DNA of 34,934 nt from Stenotrophomonas maltophilia (GCF_013464915.1 NZ_RAVT01000029.1:11362-46295); one strand, 5' to 3'; positions 1 through 8,934 are shown, numbered from the stretch's first letter. Notes: generated by a model from the letters alone, not told the origin. Program-made: numbers and translations.

Positions 1-1
1 G

Positions 2-871
2 GCCGCCAACGCGGTGCTGCTGGGCGCGGTCGGTGGCCCCAAGTGGTCCGACCCGAACGCCAAGGTGCGTCCGGAACAGGGCCTGCTGGCGATCCGCAAG
101 GCGCTGGGCCTGTACGCCAACCTGCGCCCGGTGCGTACCCATGAAGCCGCCCTGCACGCCTCGCCGATCAAGGCCGAGCTGCTGCAGGGCGTGGACTTCG
201 TGGTGGTGCGCGAGCTGACCGGCGGCATTTACTTCGGCGACAAGACCCGCGACGCCGACAGTGCCAGCGACCTGTGCCGCTACACCGTAGCCGAGATCGA
301 GCGCGTGCTGCGCAGTGCTTTCCGCCTGGCCCGGCAGCGCCGCGGCAAGGTCACCTCGGTGGACAAGGCCAACGTGCTGGAAACCTCGCGCCTGTGGCGT
401 GACGTGGCCGCGCGCATCGGCCGCGAAGAGTTCCCGGATGTGGCGCTGGAGCACCAGCTGGTTGATTCGATGGCGATGCACCTGTTGGCCAAGCCGCGCG
501 AATACGATGTGATCGTGACCGAGAACATGTTCGGCGACATCCTCACCGACGAGGCCTCGATGCTGGCCGGTTCGCTGGGCCTGCTGCCGTCGGCGTCGCT
601 GGGGGAGCCCGGCGCGGTGGGCATCTACGAACCCATCCATGGTTCGGCCCCGGACATCGCCGGCAAGGGCATCGCCAACCCGTACGCGACGATCTTCAGC
701 GCCGCGATGCTGCTGCGCCATTCGCTGGGGTTGGAAGCCGAAGCAGCCGCGGTGGAAGCCGCCGTGCATGCGGTGCTGGATGACGGGGTGTTCACCGCCG
801 ACCTGGCGGCCAAGGGCCAGGCCGTCAGCACCGCTGCCGCCACCGACGCGGTGCTGGCCAGACTCAACTGA
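2..871 (+). CDS. leuB: 3-isopropylmalate dehydrogenase, 5'-truncated by window edge
   Basis: Third step of leucine biosynthesis: NAD-dependent oxidative decarboxylation of 3-isopropylmalate in the cytoplasm. The reading frame is open from base 2, so the first roughly 65 residues lie outside the window; 289 residues are visible against a usual family length of about 355-365. Visible family blocks are GAVGGPKW at the start, the substrate-binding [41 protein letters not shown], the metal and substrate block [13 protein letters not shown], and the NAD-binding [18 protein letters not shown]. The gene ends in TGA, followed after about 50 bases by SMAG repeats. It is probably the last gene of a leu operon whose other members lie upstream, but that cannot be seen here. 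Confidence 0.97.
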   Translation, partial: AANAVLLGAVGGPKWSDPNAKVRPEQGLLAIRKALGLYANLRPVRTHEAALHASPIKAELLQGVDFVVVRELTGGIYFGDKTRDADSASDLCRYTVAEIERVLRSAFRLARQRRGKVTSVDKANVLETSRLWRDVAARIGREEFPDVALEHQLVDSMAMHLLAKPREYDVIVTENMFGDILTDEASMLAGSLGLLPSASLGEPGAVGIYEPIHGSAPDIAGKGIANPYATIFSAAMLLRHSLGLEAEAAAVEAAVHAVLDDGVFTADLAAKGQAVSTAAATDAVLARLN

Positions 872-922
872 TCCGATAGCGCCATGCCATGCGTGGCGTC
901 TCTCCCTTTGGACATTGTGCGC

Positions 923-970
923 AGCCACCCATGGGGTGGCTCTACTGTAGATCCACGCCATGCGTGGATG
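923..970. repeat. SMAG (GTAG) REP pair, head-to-head
   Basis: Two GTAG-led palindromes meet back to back. The unit at 923-945 is on the minus strand with stem AGCCACCC/GGGTGGCT. The unit at 947-970 is on the plus strand with stem ATCCACG/CGTGGAT around a CAT loop. This is the REP pair layout typical of BIME elements, lying just downstream of leuB. A degenerate relative (GCCATGCGTGGC core) is visible at about 886-900. Confidence 0.85.
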
Positions 971-986
971 GTTCGAACCCCGTGCA

Positions 987-1080
987 GTAGATCCACGCCA
1001 TGCGTGGATGCAGCCATCCGTACCAGCCAAGGTCGGCACCCACCACCGCAGTAAGGCCACGCCATGCGTGGCGGCTTTAC
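987..1080. repeat. Composite SMAG element, copy A
   Basis: Three palindromes in series: a GTAG unit at 987-1010 (stem ATCCACG/CGTGGAT), a second palindrome at 1020-1039 (CCAGCCAAGGTCGG core), and a GTAA-led unit at 1051-1080 whose outer ends are GTAA and TTAC. The same three-part order recurs at 2870-2963. The stop codon of the neighbouring SDR gene (TAA on minus, 1077-1079) lies inside the last unit. Confidence 0.85.
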
Positions 1081-1850
1081 TTGGTGGTGTACCCACCATT
1101 GACCAGGATCGTCTGCCCGGTCATCCACCAGCCATCGGTCACCAGGAAGCGGATCCACGGCACGATGTCGGCGATGTCGGTCAGGCCAGTGCGGGTGAAC
1201 GCCGACAGCGCCGCGGCGGTCTTGTGGTACGCCTGCGCATCGGCGCTCTCGGCCGGGTAGAAGAACGGCGTGTCCATCGGACCCGGCCCGATCGCGGTCA
1301 CCGAGATGCCACGCTCACCGAACTCCTTCGACGCCGCACGGGTGAAGTGCTCGACCGGCGCCTTGGTGCCGGCGTAGCTGGAATAGAACGGCGTGTAGGC
1401 ACCCAGCAGCGAGGTCACCAAGGTGCAGATGCGACCACCGTCGTTGACGTGACGTCCAGCCTCCTTGAGAAAGAAGAACGCGGCCTTGGCGTTGACCGCG
1501 CTCATCTCGTCGTACTCTGCTTCGCTGATGTCCAGCAGCGGCTTCTTCAACACCTTGCCGACCGTGTTGATGGCGATGTCGGGACGACCAACTGCGGCCA
1601 CGGCGTCTGCGAACAAGCGCTCCATCGCTGCGGCCGACGTCAGGTCACCCTGCAGGGCCACCGCCTTGCTGCCGGCGGCCTGCACCGCGGCGACGGTCGC
1701 CTCTGCGTCGGCCTGGGTGGCGGCGCTGTTGTAGTGGATGACGATGGCTTTGGCGCCCTGGCCGGCGAAGTCGCGGGCGATCAGACCGCCCAGGTTCTTG
1801 GCGCCACCGGCGATCAGCACGGTCTTGCTCTTGAGGGAATGGTCGGTCAT
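1077..1850 (-). CDS. SDR family NAD(P)-dependent oxidoreductase
   Basis: A 257-residue classical short-chain dehydrogenase/reductase; the substrate is not evident. The N-terminal Rossmann glycine motif is AGGAKNLGG (residues 14-22). The catalytic set is Ser147, Tyr159 and Lys163 in SSYAGTK. The C-terminus is TGQTILVNGGYTTK, typical of the family. The start at 1850 (MTDHSLKSK) is preferred over an in-frame upstream ATG at 1937, because the extra 29 residues have no SDR character and would reach into the intergenic region shared with the divergent LysR gene. Divergent SDR/LysR pairs are commonly regulator-target pairs, so the LysR protein is the likely regulator (inference). Its TAA stop is formed inside a SMAG-like unit. 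Confidence 0.9.
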   Translation of the reverse strand: MTDHSLKSKTVLIAGGAKNLGGLIARDFAGQGAKAIVIHYNSAATQADAEATVAAVQAAGSKAVALQGDLTSAAAMERLFADAVAAVGRPDIAINTVGKVLKKPLLDISEAEYDEMSAVNAKAAFFFLKEAGRHVNDGGRICTLVTSLLGAYTPFYSSYAGTKAPVEHFTRAASKEFGERGISVTAIGPGPMDTPFFYPAESADAQAYHKTAAALSAFTRTGLTDIADIVPWIRFLVTDGWWMTGQTILVNGGYTTK

Positions 1851-1967
1851 GGCTTCGGTCTCGGAAGGGGGCTGCCCGGGGTGGCAACCCTGCCCTGACG
1901 ACGATATCGTGCAGGAAATGCGGATAAAGCCCGCCACATTGACTTAACTTTCCAGAGCCAGCGAACA

Positions 1968-2873
1968 ATGGACCGGATCGATCGCTTCCGCATCTTCACC
2001 CGGGTGGTGGAGTGCGCCAGCTTCACCCGCGCCGCCGACCAGCTCGGCCTGCCCCGCTCCACCGTCTCGGCGGCCATTGCGGAGCTGGAGCAGCGGCTCG
2101 GCACCCGCCTGCTTCAGCGCTCCACCCGTCGCGTTTCCACCACCCACGATGGCGACGTGTTCCATGCGCGCTGCCTGCGCCTGATCGCCGAAGTCGAAGA
2201 CGCCGAAAGTCTGTTCCGCCAGGACGACGCGCAGCCGATGGGCCTGCTGAAGATCGATGTGCCCAGCCGCATCGGCCGCCGCATCATCGCCCCTGCTCTT
2301 CCGGATTTCTTCGCGCGCCATCCGCAGGTGGAAGTGGACCTGGGCATGACCGACCGCGCGGTGAACCTGATCGAGGACGGTTGCGATGCCGTGCTGCGGG
2401 TCGGCCAGCTGGGCGATTCCAGCCTCGTGGCGCGCACGCTGGGCCAGCTCGACTTCGTCAACGTCGCCGCGCCGGCGTACCTGCGTGAACACGGCATTCC
2501 GCAGCAGCCTGCCGACCTGCAGCAGCACCGCGCAGTGAACTACGCGTCGCCGACCACGGCGCGGGTGGAACCGTGGGAGTGGCGGGAGGGCGCGCAGCTG
2601 CGCACGCTGCCGATGTCCGGCTGGGTGCGGGTGAACAGTGCCGAGGCCTCGATCGCGTGCTGCGTGGCCGGGCTGGGGTTGCTGCAGATTCCGCGTTACG
2701 ACGTGCAGGCGGAACTGCACTCCGGCGAACTGGTGGAAGTGATGCCGCAGTACGTGGCGCAGCCGTTGCCGGTGACCCTGTTGCAGCCGCATCGGCAACA
2801 TCGCGCGCAGCGTGTGCAGGTATTTCTGGAGTGGCTGCTGCCAGTGCTGCGAACCGGCCTGCAGCTGCAGTAG
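1968..2873 (+). CDS. LysR-family transcriptional regulator
   Basis: A 301-residue LTTR. The N-terminal winged helix-turn-helix covers about residues 1-60, with the recognisable stretch FTRAADQLGLPRSTVSAAIA followed by LEQRLGTRLLQRSTR. The rest is the LysR substrate-binding domain of the subgroup with LKIDVPSRIGRR at its start. It is divergent from the SDR gene with a 117-bp shared control region, so it probably controls that gene and itself. No strong Shine-Dalgarno is seen before ATG 1968. A TTGACT hexamer lies at 1939-1944 but has no good -10 partner. The TAG stop is the TAG of the adjoining GTAG repeat, the G being the third base of the last Gln codon. Confidence 0.93.
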   Translation: MDRIDRFRIFTRVVECASFTRAADQLGLPRSTVSAAIAELEQRLGTRLLQRSTRRVSTTHDGDVFHARCLRLIAEVEDAESLFRQDDAQPMGLLKIDVPSRIGRRIIAPALPDFFARHPQVEVDLGMTDRAVNLIEDGCDAVLRVGQLGDSSLVARTLGQLDFVNVAAPAYLREHGIPQQPADLQQHRAVNYASPTTARVEPWEWREGAQLRTLPMSGWVRVNSAEASIACCVAGLGLLQIPRYDVQAELHSGELVEVMPQYVAQPLPVTLLQPHRQHRAQRVQVFLEWLLPVLRTGLQLQ

Positions 2874-2963
2874 ATCCACGCCATGCGTGGATGCATGCAT
2901 CAGTGCCAACCAAGGTTGGCACCCACCAGGCCCACCGCGGTAGATCCACGCCATGCGTGGATG
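2870..2963. repeat. Composite SMAG element, copy B
   Basis: Same architecture and orientation as copy A at 987-1080: a GTAG unit at 2870-2893, a middle palindrome at 2903-2922 (GTGCCAACC/GGTTGGCAC) and a GTAG unit at 2940-2963. The linkers are also similar (AAGGT.GGCACCCACCA in both). The two copies are direct repeats flanking the SDR and LysR genes. The first GTAG supplies the LysR stop codon. Confidence 0.88.
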
Positions 2964-2977
2964 TGCACAACCTGGGT

Positions 2978-3018
2978 GGGGTCAGAGCCCTTTCCCGGAG
3001 GGAAAGGGATCCGACCCC
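2978..3018. repeat. Intergenic hairpin repeat, possible terminator
   Basis: Nested palindrome: outer GGGGTC/GACCCC around an inner CCCTTTCCC/GGGAAAGGG separated by four bases. I recall similar GGGTC...CCCTTTCC...GACCCC hairpins scattered in Stenotrophomonas intergenic DNA, but cannot verify that here. It sits between the convergent ends of lysR and smeP, so it could act as a terminator for both, although there is no T-run. A second GC palindrome (CCGGGGCG/CGCCCCGG, 3030-3048) contains the smeP stop codon. Confidence 0.6.
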
Positions 3019-3037
3019 GGCCGTAGAACCCGGGGCG

Positions 3038-6000
3038 CTACGCCCCGGATTCGTCCGGCTTGACCCGGAACCACGCCGCGTACAGCGCCGGCAGGAACAC
3101 CAGGGTCAGCACCGTGCCGACGATCAGCCCACCCATGATCGAGATCGCCATCGAGCCATAGAACGCACTGCGCGACAGCGGAATCATCGCCAGCACGGCC
3201 GCCAGCGCGGTCAGCACGATCGGGCGGAAACGGCGCACCGTCGCGTCGATGATCGAATGCCAGCGGTCATGCCCGGCATCGATATCCTGCTGGATCTGGT
3301 CGATCAGGATCACCGAGTTGCGCATGATCATGCCGGCCAGTGCGATCGTGCCCAGCAGCGCAACGAATCCGAACGGGGCGCGGAACAGCAGCAGGAACAA
3401 CGTGGCGCCAATGATGCCCAGCGGTGCGGTCACCAGCACCATCGCCGCGCGCGAGAAACTGCGCAGCTGCAGCATCAGCAGCGTGGCCACCACGATCAGG
3501 AACAACGGCATGCCCGCCTTGATCGAGTTCTGCCCACGTGCCGAATCCTCCACCGAGCCACCGGTTTCCAGCAGGTAGCCACTGGGTAGTCCGGCACGGA
3601 TGCCGTCCAGCGTCGGCACGATCTGCTGCACCACGTCCAGCGCCTGCATACCGTCGCTGATGTCGGCACGCACGGTCACCGTCGGCAGGCGGTTGCGGTG
3701 CCAGATGATGCCGTCCTCGAACGCGTATTCCAGCCGCGCGACCTGCGACAGCGTCACCGCCGTGCCACTGCTGGTGGGCATTGCCAGGCTGCCGATCAGG
3801 TCCAGCTGCGCGCGCTCGTTGTCCGGCCCACGCAGCAGCATCTCGATCTGGCGGTTGCCTTCGCGGTAGGTGCTGACGCTCATGCCCGACAGCGAACTGC
3901 TGAGGAACTGGCTGACCTGCGCGCTGCTGACGCCCAGCGCGCGCGCACGGTCCTGGTCGATCACCAGCCGCACCACTTTGCTCGGCTCGCTCCAGTCCAG
4001 ATTGACGTTCATCACGTGCGGGTTCTCCCGCACCTTGGCCTCGACCTGGCGCGCGATCGCCTGCACCTGCGCGATGTGCTCGCCGGAGACGCGCATCTGC
4101 ACCGGATAGCCGACCGGCGGGCCATTCTCAAGCCGGGTCACGCGCATCTGTACGTCCGGGAACTGCTTGATCACGTCCTTCAGCATCCAGTCGCGGGTCG
4201 CTTCGCGGGCCTTGGCGTCTTCGGTGAGCACCACGAACTGGGCGAAGTTGGTCGCCGGCAGCTGCTGGTCCAGCGGCAGGTAGAAGCGCGGCGAACCGGT
4301 GCCGACGTAGGCCACGTAGTTGCTGATGCCCTCGCGCTGCTTCAGCAGCTTTTCCAGCTTGCTGGCCTGCGCCTGGGTTGCGGCCAGCGATGCGCCTTCG
4401 GCCAGTTCGATGTCCACCATCAGCTCGGGCCGGGTGGAATCGGGGAAGAACTGCTGCGGCACGAAGCGGAACAGCATCAGCGAGCCGATGAACAGCGCGA
4501 TGGTCGCACCGATCACCCACCAGCGATGGCGGAGGCAGGTATCCAGGAAGCCCCTGAAACGGGTGTAGAACGGCCGCTGGTACGGATCATGGTCGTGCGC
4601 ATGTTCCTTCGGCGCGATCCAGCGCGCGAGCGCCGGATGGCGGTCGGCCCACTGCAGGCGCCTGGCGCGCCAGCGACCGGCCAGGCTGTCCGGCTTGGGC
4701 AGCTGCGGATTGAACAGGTCCGGCAGCATCTTGTCGCCCAGGTACGGGATGAACAGCACCGCGGCGATCCAGGACACCACCAGTGCGATGGTCACCACCT
4801 GGAACAGCGAACGGGTGTACTCGCCGGTGCTCGAGGCCGCCGTTGCAATGGGCAGGAAGCCGGCCGCGGTGATCAGCGTACCGGTCAGCATCGGGAACGC
4901 GGTCGATTCCCAGGCGAAGCTGGCCGCACGCAGGCGGTCGTAGCCCTGCTCCATCTTGGTGGCCATCATTTCCACCGCGATGATCGCATCGTCCACCAGC
5001 AGGCCCAGCGCCAGCACCAGCGCGCCCAGCGAAATCTTGTGCAGGCCGATGTCGAAGTAGTGCATGACGAAGAAGGTCATCGCCAGCACCAGCGGAATGG
5101 TCACGCCCACCACCAGGCCGGTGCGCAGGCCCAATGAGAAGAAGCTGACCAGCAGCACGATCACCACCGCTTCGGTCAGCACCTGCACGAACTCGCCCAC
5201 CGACTCTTCCACCGCATGCGGCTGGTCGGACACCTTGCGCAGCTGCATGCCGGCCGGCAGGGTCTTCTGCAGGCGCTCGAACTCGGCATCCAGGGTGGCA
5301 CCCAGTTTCAGGATGTCGCCGCCATCTTTCATCGCTACCGCCAGGCCGATCGCATCCTGGCCCATGAAGCGCATCTTCGGCGACGCCGGATCGGCAAAGC
5401 CACGCTTCACCTCGGCGATGTCACCCAGGTGCAGGGTCCGCTCGCCGGCCTGGATCGGGAATTTGCGGATGTCCTCGATCGAATCGAACTGGCCGGTCAC
5501 GCGCAGCTGCACGCGGTCGGTCGGGGTTTCGAAGAAGCTCGTGGCAGTCACCGCGTTCTGGTCGGCCAACGCCTGCTGCACCTGCTGCAGCGACACGCCC
5601 AGCGTGGCCAGCTTGGTGTTGGACAGTTCGATCCAGACCTTCTCATCCTGCAGGCCGACCAGGTCGATCTTGCCGACGTCGGGCACGCGCTGCAGTTCCA
5701 GCTGGATGCGGTCGGCGTAATCGCGCATCACCGCGTAGTCGAAGCCTTCGCCGGTCAGCGCATAGATGTTGCCGAAGGTATCGCCGAACTCATCGTTGTA
5801 GAACGGCCCGACGATCTCGCGCGGCAGCGTCGCCTTGATGTCACCCACGCGCTTTCGCACCTGGTACCAGAGGTCGGGAATCTGCTTGGAACGCAGGCTG
5901 TCGCGGGCCATGAAGATCACCTGCGATTCGCCCGGGCGGGAGTACGAGCGGATGAACTCGTACTCGCCGGTGTTCATCAGCGCCTTCTCGATCGGCTCGG

Positions 6001-6199
6001 TCACCTGCCGCGAGACCTGCTCGGCGGTGGCGCCAGGCCACATCGTGCGCACCACCATTGCCTTGAAGGTGAACGGCGGATCTTCGGACTGGCCCAGGTG
6101 CTTGTAGGACCAGGCGCCGATGACGGCGAAGGCCAGCATCGCAAACAGCACCAGCGGGCGATTGCCCAGCGCCCATTCGGAGAGATTGAAGCGGCGCAC
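3038..6199 (-). CDS. smeP: RND multidrug efflux inner-membrane transporter SmeP
   Basis: A 1053-residue proton-driven HAE1/AcrB-superfamily pump. It has an N-terminal TM1 (RPLVLFAMLAFAVIGAW), a first large periplasmic loop, a TM2-TM6 block including GLLVDDAIIAVE with the Asp-Asp pair of the TM4 proton relay, a cytoplasmic linker, TM7 (WWVIGATIALFIGSLMLF), a second periplasmic loop and a C-terminal TM8-TM12 block. The start is GTG at 6199, three bases after the smeO stop. An AAGGGG Shine-Dalgarno lies nine bases upstream, inside smeO, so the two are one operon. The gene order with smeO, a divergent TetR gene, pcm and tolC matches the S. maltophilia SmeOP-TolCSm locus, a described multidrug pump. 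The symbol rests on that synteny. The TAG stop falls within a GTAG...CTAC palindrome. Confidence 0.93.
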   Translation of the reverse strand: MRRFNLSEWALGNRPLVLFAMLAFAVIGAWSYKHLGQSEDPPFTFKAMVVRTMWPGATAEQVSRQVTEPIEKALMNTGEYEFIRSYSRPGESQVIFMARDSLRSKQIPDLWYQVRKRVGDIKATLPREIVGPFYNDEFGDTFGNIYALTGEGFDYAVMRDYADRIQLELQRVPDVGKIDLVGLQDEKVWIELSNTKLATLGVSLQQVQQALADQNAVTATSFFETPTDRVQLRVTGQFDSIEDIRKFPIQAGERTLHLGDIAEVKRGFADPASPKMRFMGQDAIGLAVAMKDGGDILKLGATLDAEFERLQKTLPAGMQLRKVSDQPHAVEESVGEFVQVLTEAVVIVLLVSFFSLGLRTGLVVGVTIPLVLAMTFFVMHYFDIGLHKISLGALVLALGLLVDDAIIAVEMMATKMEQGYDRLRAASFAWESTAFPMLTGTLITAAGFLPIATAASSTGEYTRSLFQVVTIALVVSWIAAVLFIPYLGDKMLPDLFNPQLPKPDSLAGRWRARRLQWADRHPALARWIAPKEHAHDHDPYQRPFYTRFRGFLDTCLRHRWWVIGATIALFIGSLMLFRFVPQQFFPDSTRPELMVDIELAEGASLAATQAQASKLEKLLKQREGISNYVAYVGTGSPRFYLPLDQQLPATNFAQFVVLTEDAKAREATRDWMLKDVIKQFPDVQMRVTRLENGPPVGYPVQMRVSGEHIAQVQAIARQVEAKVRENPHVMNVNLDWSEPSKVVRLVIDQDRARALGVSSAQVSQFLSSSLSGMSVSTYREGNRQIEMLLRGPDNERAQLDLIGSLAMPTSSGTAVTLSQVARLEYAFEDGIIWHRNRLPTVTVRADISDGMQALDVVQQIVPTLDGIRAGLPSGYLLETGGSVEDSARGQNSIKAGMPLFLIVVATLLMLQLRSFSRAAMVLVTAPLGIIGATLFLLLFRAPFGFVALLGTIALAGMIMRNSVILIDQIQQDIDAGHDRWHSIIDATVRRFRPIVLTALAAVLAMIPLSRSAFYGSMAISIMGGLIVGTVLTLVFLPALYAAWFRVKPDESGA

Positions 6200-6202
6200 G
6201 GG

Positions 6203-7330
6203 TCAGTGCCCCTTGCCTGCGGCCGGCGCAGCCGCCGGTGCCAGCACCGGACGATTCTGGCGGTCGACCGGCGTCACCACCTGGCCTTCGCGCAGCAGAT
6301 GGCCGCCGGCAGCCACCACCCAGTCACCCGCGGCCACGCCGGACAGCACCGGCACCGCCTGCGCACCATAGGCACCGACCGTTACCGCGGTTGCCTTCAA
6401 CGCACCATTGGACGGATTGACCACCCAAACGCTGGCCTTGCCATCGCTACCGCGCAGCACCGAGCCGAGCGGCAGCTGCAGGGTGCCACTGCGGCCAGCG
6501 GCGGCGAACACCCGCGCGCTCTGGCCCAGCTCCACTTCGCTCAAGGCTTCCGGCGCCAGGCTGACCCGCGTGGCATAGGTGCGCGCCTGCGCATCGGCGG
6601 CCGGCGCGATCTCACGCAGGGTGCCCGGCAGCAACTGGCCCGGGCGGTTCCACAGTTCCACCTGCACCGGCTGCCCGACCTTGTAATCACGGATGCTGCT
6701 TTCCGGCAGTGCGATCAGCACTTCACGGCCACCATCTGCGGCCAGGGTGAACACCGTCTGCCCGGCACTGACCACCTGCCCGGCTTCGGCCTGGCGGCTG
6801 GCGATCACGCCGTCGGCCGGGGCGCGCAGCTGCGCGTACTCGGCCTGGTTGCGGGCCACCGCCAGGTTGGCGCGGGCGGCATTGGCCTGGCCCTGCGCGG
6901 CCTTGAACGCGGCGGTCTGCTGGTCCAGCGCCGAGCGGCTGACCAGTTGGTCCTCGGCCAGCTTGGCGTAGCGCTTCTGGTCATCGCGGGCGCGCACCAG
7001 GTCGGCTTCCGCCGCCGCCAGCTGCGCCTGCGAGGCGGCTGCCTGCGAGGCGTAGTCGGCCACGTCCAGCTCGGCCAGCAGCTGGCCCTTCTTCACGCGT
7101 TGCCCGGCGTCGACATGACGCTTGATCAGGTTGCCGCCGACCCGGAACGACAGCGGGCTCTCCTGGCGGGCGCGTACCTCACCAGGGTAGGCCGCCGGCG
7201 CCTGTCCGTCCTGCGTGGTGGGATGCACCACCAGCACCGGAATGGCCGCCACCGGTTCGGCGGCCTGCCTGCCACAGGCTGCCACCACCATCGCCAGCAC
7301 GCCAACACCCAACCAACGCATGTTCTTCAT
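6203..7330 (-). CDS. smeO: RND efflux periplasmic adaptor lipoprotein SmeO
   Basis: A 375-residue membrane fusion protein linking SmeP to the outer-membrane channel. The start at 7330 (MKNMRWL) gives a clean lipoprotein signal with lipobox VAAC and acylated Cys19; the ATG at 7378 would add 16 unlikely residues. The family order is visible: beta-barrel/lipoyl start (HPTTQDGQAPAAYPGEVRARQESPLSFRVGG in outline), an alanine/glutamine-rich coiled-coil hairpin (about residues 75-150), the second lipoyl half (LRAPADGVIASRQAEAGQVV) and a C-terminal beta domain. It is first in the smeO-smeP operon and divergent from the TetR repressor across 123 bp holding the candidate operator. Confidence 0.93.
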   Translation of the reverse strand: MKNMRWLGVGVLAMVVAACGRQAAEPVAAIPVLVVHPTTQDGQAPAAYPGEVRARQESPLSFRVGGNLIKRHVDAGQRVKKGQLLAELDVADYASQAAASQAQLAAAEADLVRARDDQKRYAKLAEDQLVSRSALDQQTAAFKAAQGQANAARANLAVARNQAEYAQLRAPADGVIASRQAEAGQVVSAGQTVFTLAADGGREVLIALPESSIRDYKVGQPVQVELWNRPGQLLPGTLREIAPAADAQARTYATRVSLAPEALSEVELGQSARVFAAAGRSGTLQLPLGSVLRGSDGKASVWVVNPSNGALKATAVTVGAYGAQAVPVLSGVAAGDWVVAAGGHLLREGQVVTPVDRQNRPVLAPAAAPAAGKGH

Positions 7331-7401
7331 GAGGTACAAGACCTGAAAAGGGGATCCGGGGGAACGCGTCGGCAACATACTGTTGCGACACGGACATTAG
7401 T

Positions 7402-7446
7402 GAACCAGTCGGTATAGTATAAATATCGAACCGCTTGGTCTAGTAT
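7402..7446. promoter_or_regulatory. Candidate SmeRo operator: two direct repeats
   Basis: In the divergent smeO/smeRo control region, two 19-bp copies run GAACC....GGT.TAGTAT, at 7402-7420 and 7428-7446, offset by 26 bp. Each contains ACC-N4-GGT dyad symmetry, as expected for a TetR dimer site. The copies overlap the most AT-rich stretch of the region and candidate -10 hexamers for both genes (TATACT on minus at 7416-7421; TAGTAT on plus at 7441-7446). Binding there would repress both directions. This is a pattern-based prediction only. Confidence 0.5.
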
Positions 7447-7453
7447 TGTTGCG

Positions 7454-8134
7454 ATGAGTTCTCCCACTTCCCGCAAGCCGTCGGCCAAGCCTGCTGCCAA
7501 GGCCGCCGGACCCGGGCGCCCCAAGGATCTGGGCAAGCGCGCGGCGATCCTTGAAGCAGCCAAGGTACTGTTCATCGAACAGGGCTATACCGGCGTGAGC
7601 ATGGACGCCATTGCCGCCCAGGCCGGCGTCTCGAAGCTGACCGTGTACAGCCACTTCGGCGACAAGGAAACCCTGTTTTCCCAGGCCGTGCAGTCCAAGT
7701 GCATTGAAATGCTGCCCGATGCCCTGTTCGTGGCCGACGCGGACGGCCCGCTGCGCGACCAGCTGATCGGCATCGGCCTGGCCTTCTTCGAGCTGATCAC
7801 CTCCGATGCGGCGATCTCGATCCAGCGCATGATGATGGCGCCGGAGACCGATGAACGCCTGCGCGAGCTGTTCTGGCAGGCCGGTCCGGAACGCACCTGC
7901 GAGGCCCTGGCCGACTTCCTGCGCGCCCGCGGCGAACGCGGTGAGCTGGCGATCCCCGACTACTACCTGGCCGGGCAGCAGTTCCTGACCCTGGTGAAGG
8001 GCGAAGTGCACATGCATATGATGTGCGGCATGCCACTGTCACCGGTGGAGTGCGACCCTCTTGCCCATGTGACCGCCAGCATCGACTTCTTCCTGCGCGC
8101 CTATGCGCCGCGAGGGGCCGGGACGGCTGAATAA
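7454..8134 (+). CDS. smeRo: TetR-family repressor SmeRo
   Basis: A 226-residue regulator with a basic, Ala/Lys/Pro-rich N-terminal tail (about residues 1-25), then a TetR DNA-binding domain (RAAILEAAKVLFIEQGY; helix-turn-helix about 46-66; VSKLTVYSHFGDKETLF). The C-terminal ligand and dimer domain contains FFELITSDAAISIQRMMMAP, of the AefR-like type. It is divergent from smeOP, the usual place for a local pump repressor, and matches the gene called smeRo in S. maltophilia. The ATG at 7454 follows a TAGTAT hexamer by only seven bases and has no Shine-Dalgarno, so the transcript may be leaderless. Confidence 0.92.
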   Translation: MSSPTSRKPSAKPAAKAAGPGRPKDLGKRAAILEAAKVLFIEQGYTGVSMDAIAAQAGVSKLTVYSHFGDKETLFSQAVQSKCIEMLPDALFVADADGPLRDQLIGIGLAFFELITSDAAISIQRMMMAPETDERLRELFWQAGPERTCEALADFLRARGERGELAIPDYYLAGQQFLTLVKGEVHMHMMCGMPLSPVECDPLAHVTASIDFFLRAYAPRGAGTAE

Positions 8135-8270
8135 CCAAAACTGAACGAACCGGAGGTCGCGATGACTTCCGGCACTGCGACCCCGGCCACCCGGCAGCTG
8201 ATGCTCTGGGCGCGCCGCCGGCCTCCGGCACCGGTAAAATGGCCGGCCCACTGCGCTGGATTTGAACCTC

Positions 8271-8918
8271 ATGACGATTGATTACGCCCACGCCCGCGAA
8301 CTGATGGTGGAACAGCAGATCCGTCCCTGGGACGTGCTGGACATCAAGGTGCTCGACGTCCTCGCCCGCCTGCCGCGCGAGGCCTTTGTCGCCGACGCAC
8401 ACCGGGCGCTGGCCTATGCCGACGTTGAACTGCCGATCGGCCATGGCCAGAAGATGATGAAGCCGGTCATCGAGGGCCGTACCCTGCAGGCACTGGATCT
8501 GCAGCCGGGTGACGAAGTGCTGGAAATCGGCACCGGCAGCGGCTTCCTGGCAGCCTGCATCGGCGCGCTGGCGCGCGACGTGCTGAGCCTGGAGATCGAC
8601 CCGGAGCTGGCCGCCGCCGCGCGTGCCCGCCTGGACGCTTCCGGCCTGGGCACCAACGTCCGCGTGGAAGTGGCTGACGCCCTGTCCTGGCAGACCGAAC
8701 GCCGCTTTGACGTGATCTGTGTCACTGGTGCGGTCGACGTGGTGCCGTCACAGTTCGCCTCGTGGCTGCGTCCGGGTGGCCGCCTGTTCGTGATCCACGG
8801 CCGCTCGCCGGCGATGGAGGCCCTGCTGGTCAAGGCCGACGGCAGCACCGAGTCCCTGTTCGAGACCGATATCGATTACCTGCGCGGTGCCGCCCCGGCA
8901 CCCCAGTTCCACCTCTGA
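8271..8918 (+). CDS. pcm: Pcm-like (protein-L-isoaspartate O-methyltransferase family) SAM methyltransferase
   Basis: A 215-residue class I methyltransferase. The SAM-binding motif is VLEIGTGSGFLAACIGAL, followed by the acidic post-II loop LEIDPEL. The family block VELPIGHGQ is present. It is followed by KMMKPVIEGR, where genuine isoaspartate methyltransferases normally carry a Ser/Thr-containing IS.P segment, so repair of isoaspartate is uncertain. ATG 8271 is chosen; a TTG three codons upstream is possible. A TAAAAT hexamer at 8235-8240 could be its -10. It ends 16 bases before tolC and is presumably cotranscribed with it. The symbol follows the name used at this locus in S. maltophilia. 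Confidence 0.85.
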   Translation: MTIDYAHARELMVEQQIRPWDVLDIKVLDVLARLPREAFVADAHRALAYADVELPIGHGQKMMKPVIEGRTLQALDLQPGDEVLEIGTGSGFLAACIGALARDVLSLEIDPELAAAARARLDASGLGTNVRVEVADALSWQTERRFDVICVTGAVDVVPSQFASWLRPGGRLFVIHGRSPAMEALLVKADGSTESLFETDIDYLRGAAPAPQFHL

Positions 8919-8934
8919 GTCCAAGGAAGCCGCA

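Noticed and set aside
1851..1937. Upstream ATG extending the SDR protein by 29 residues
   Set aside because: The extension is not SDR-like and would occupy most of the shared SDR/LysR control region.
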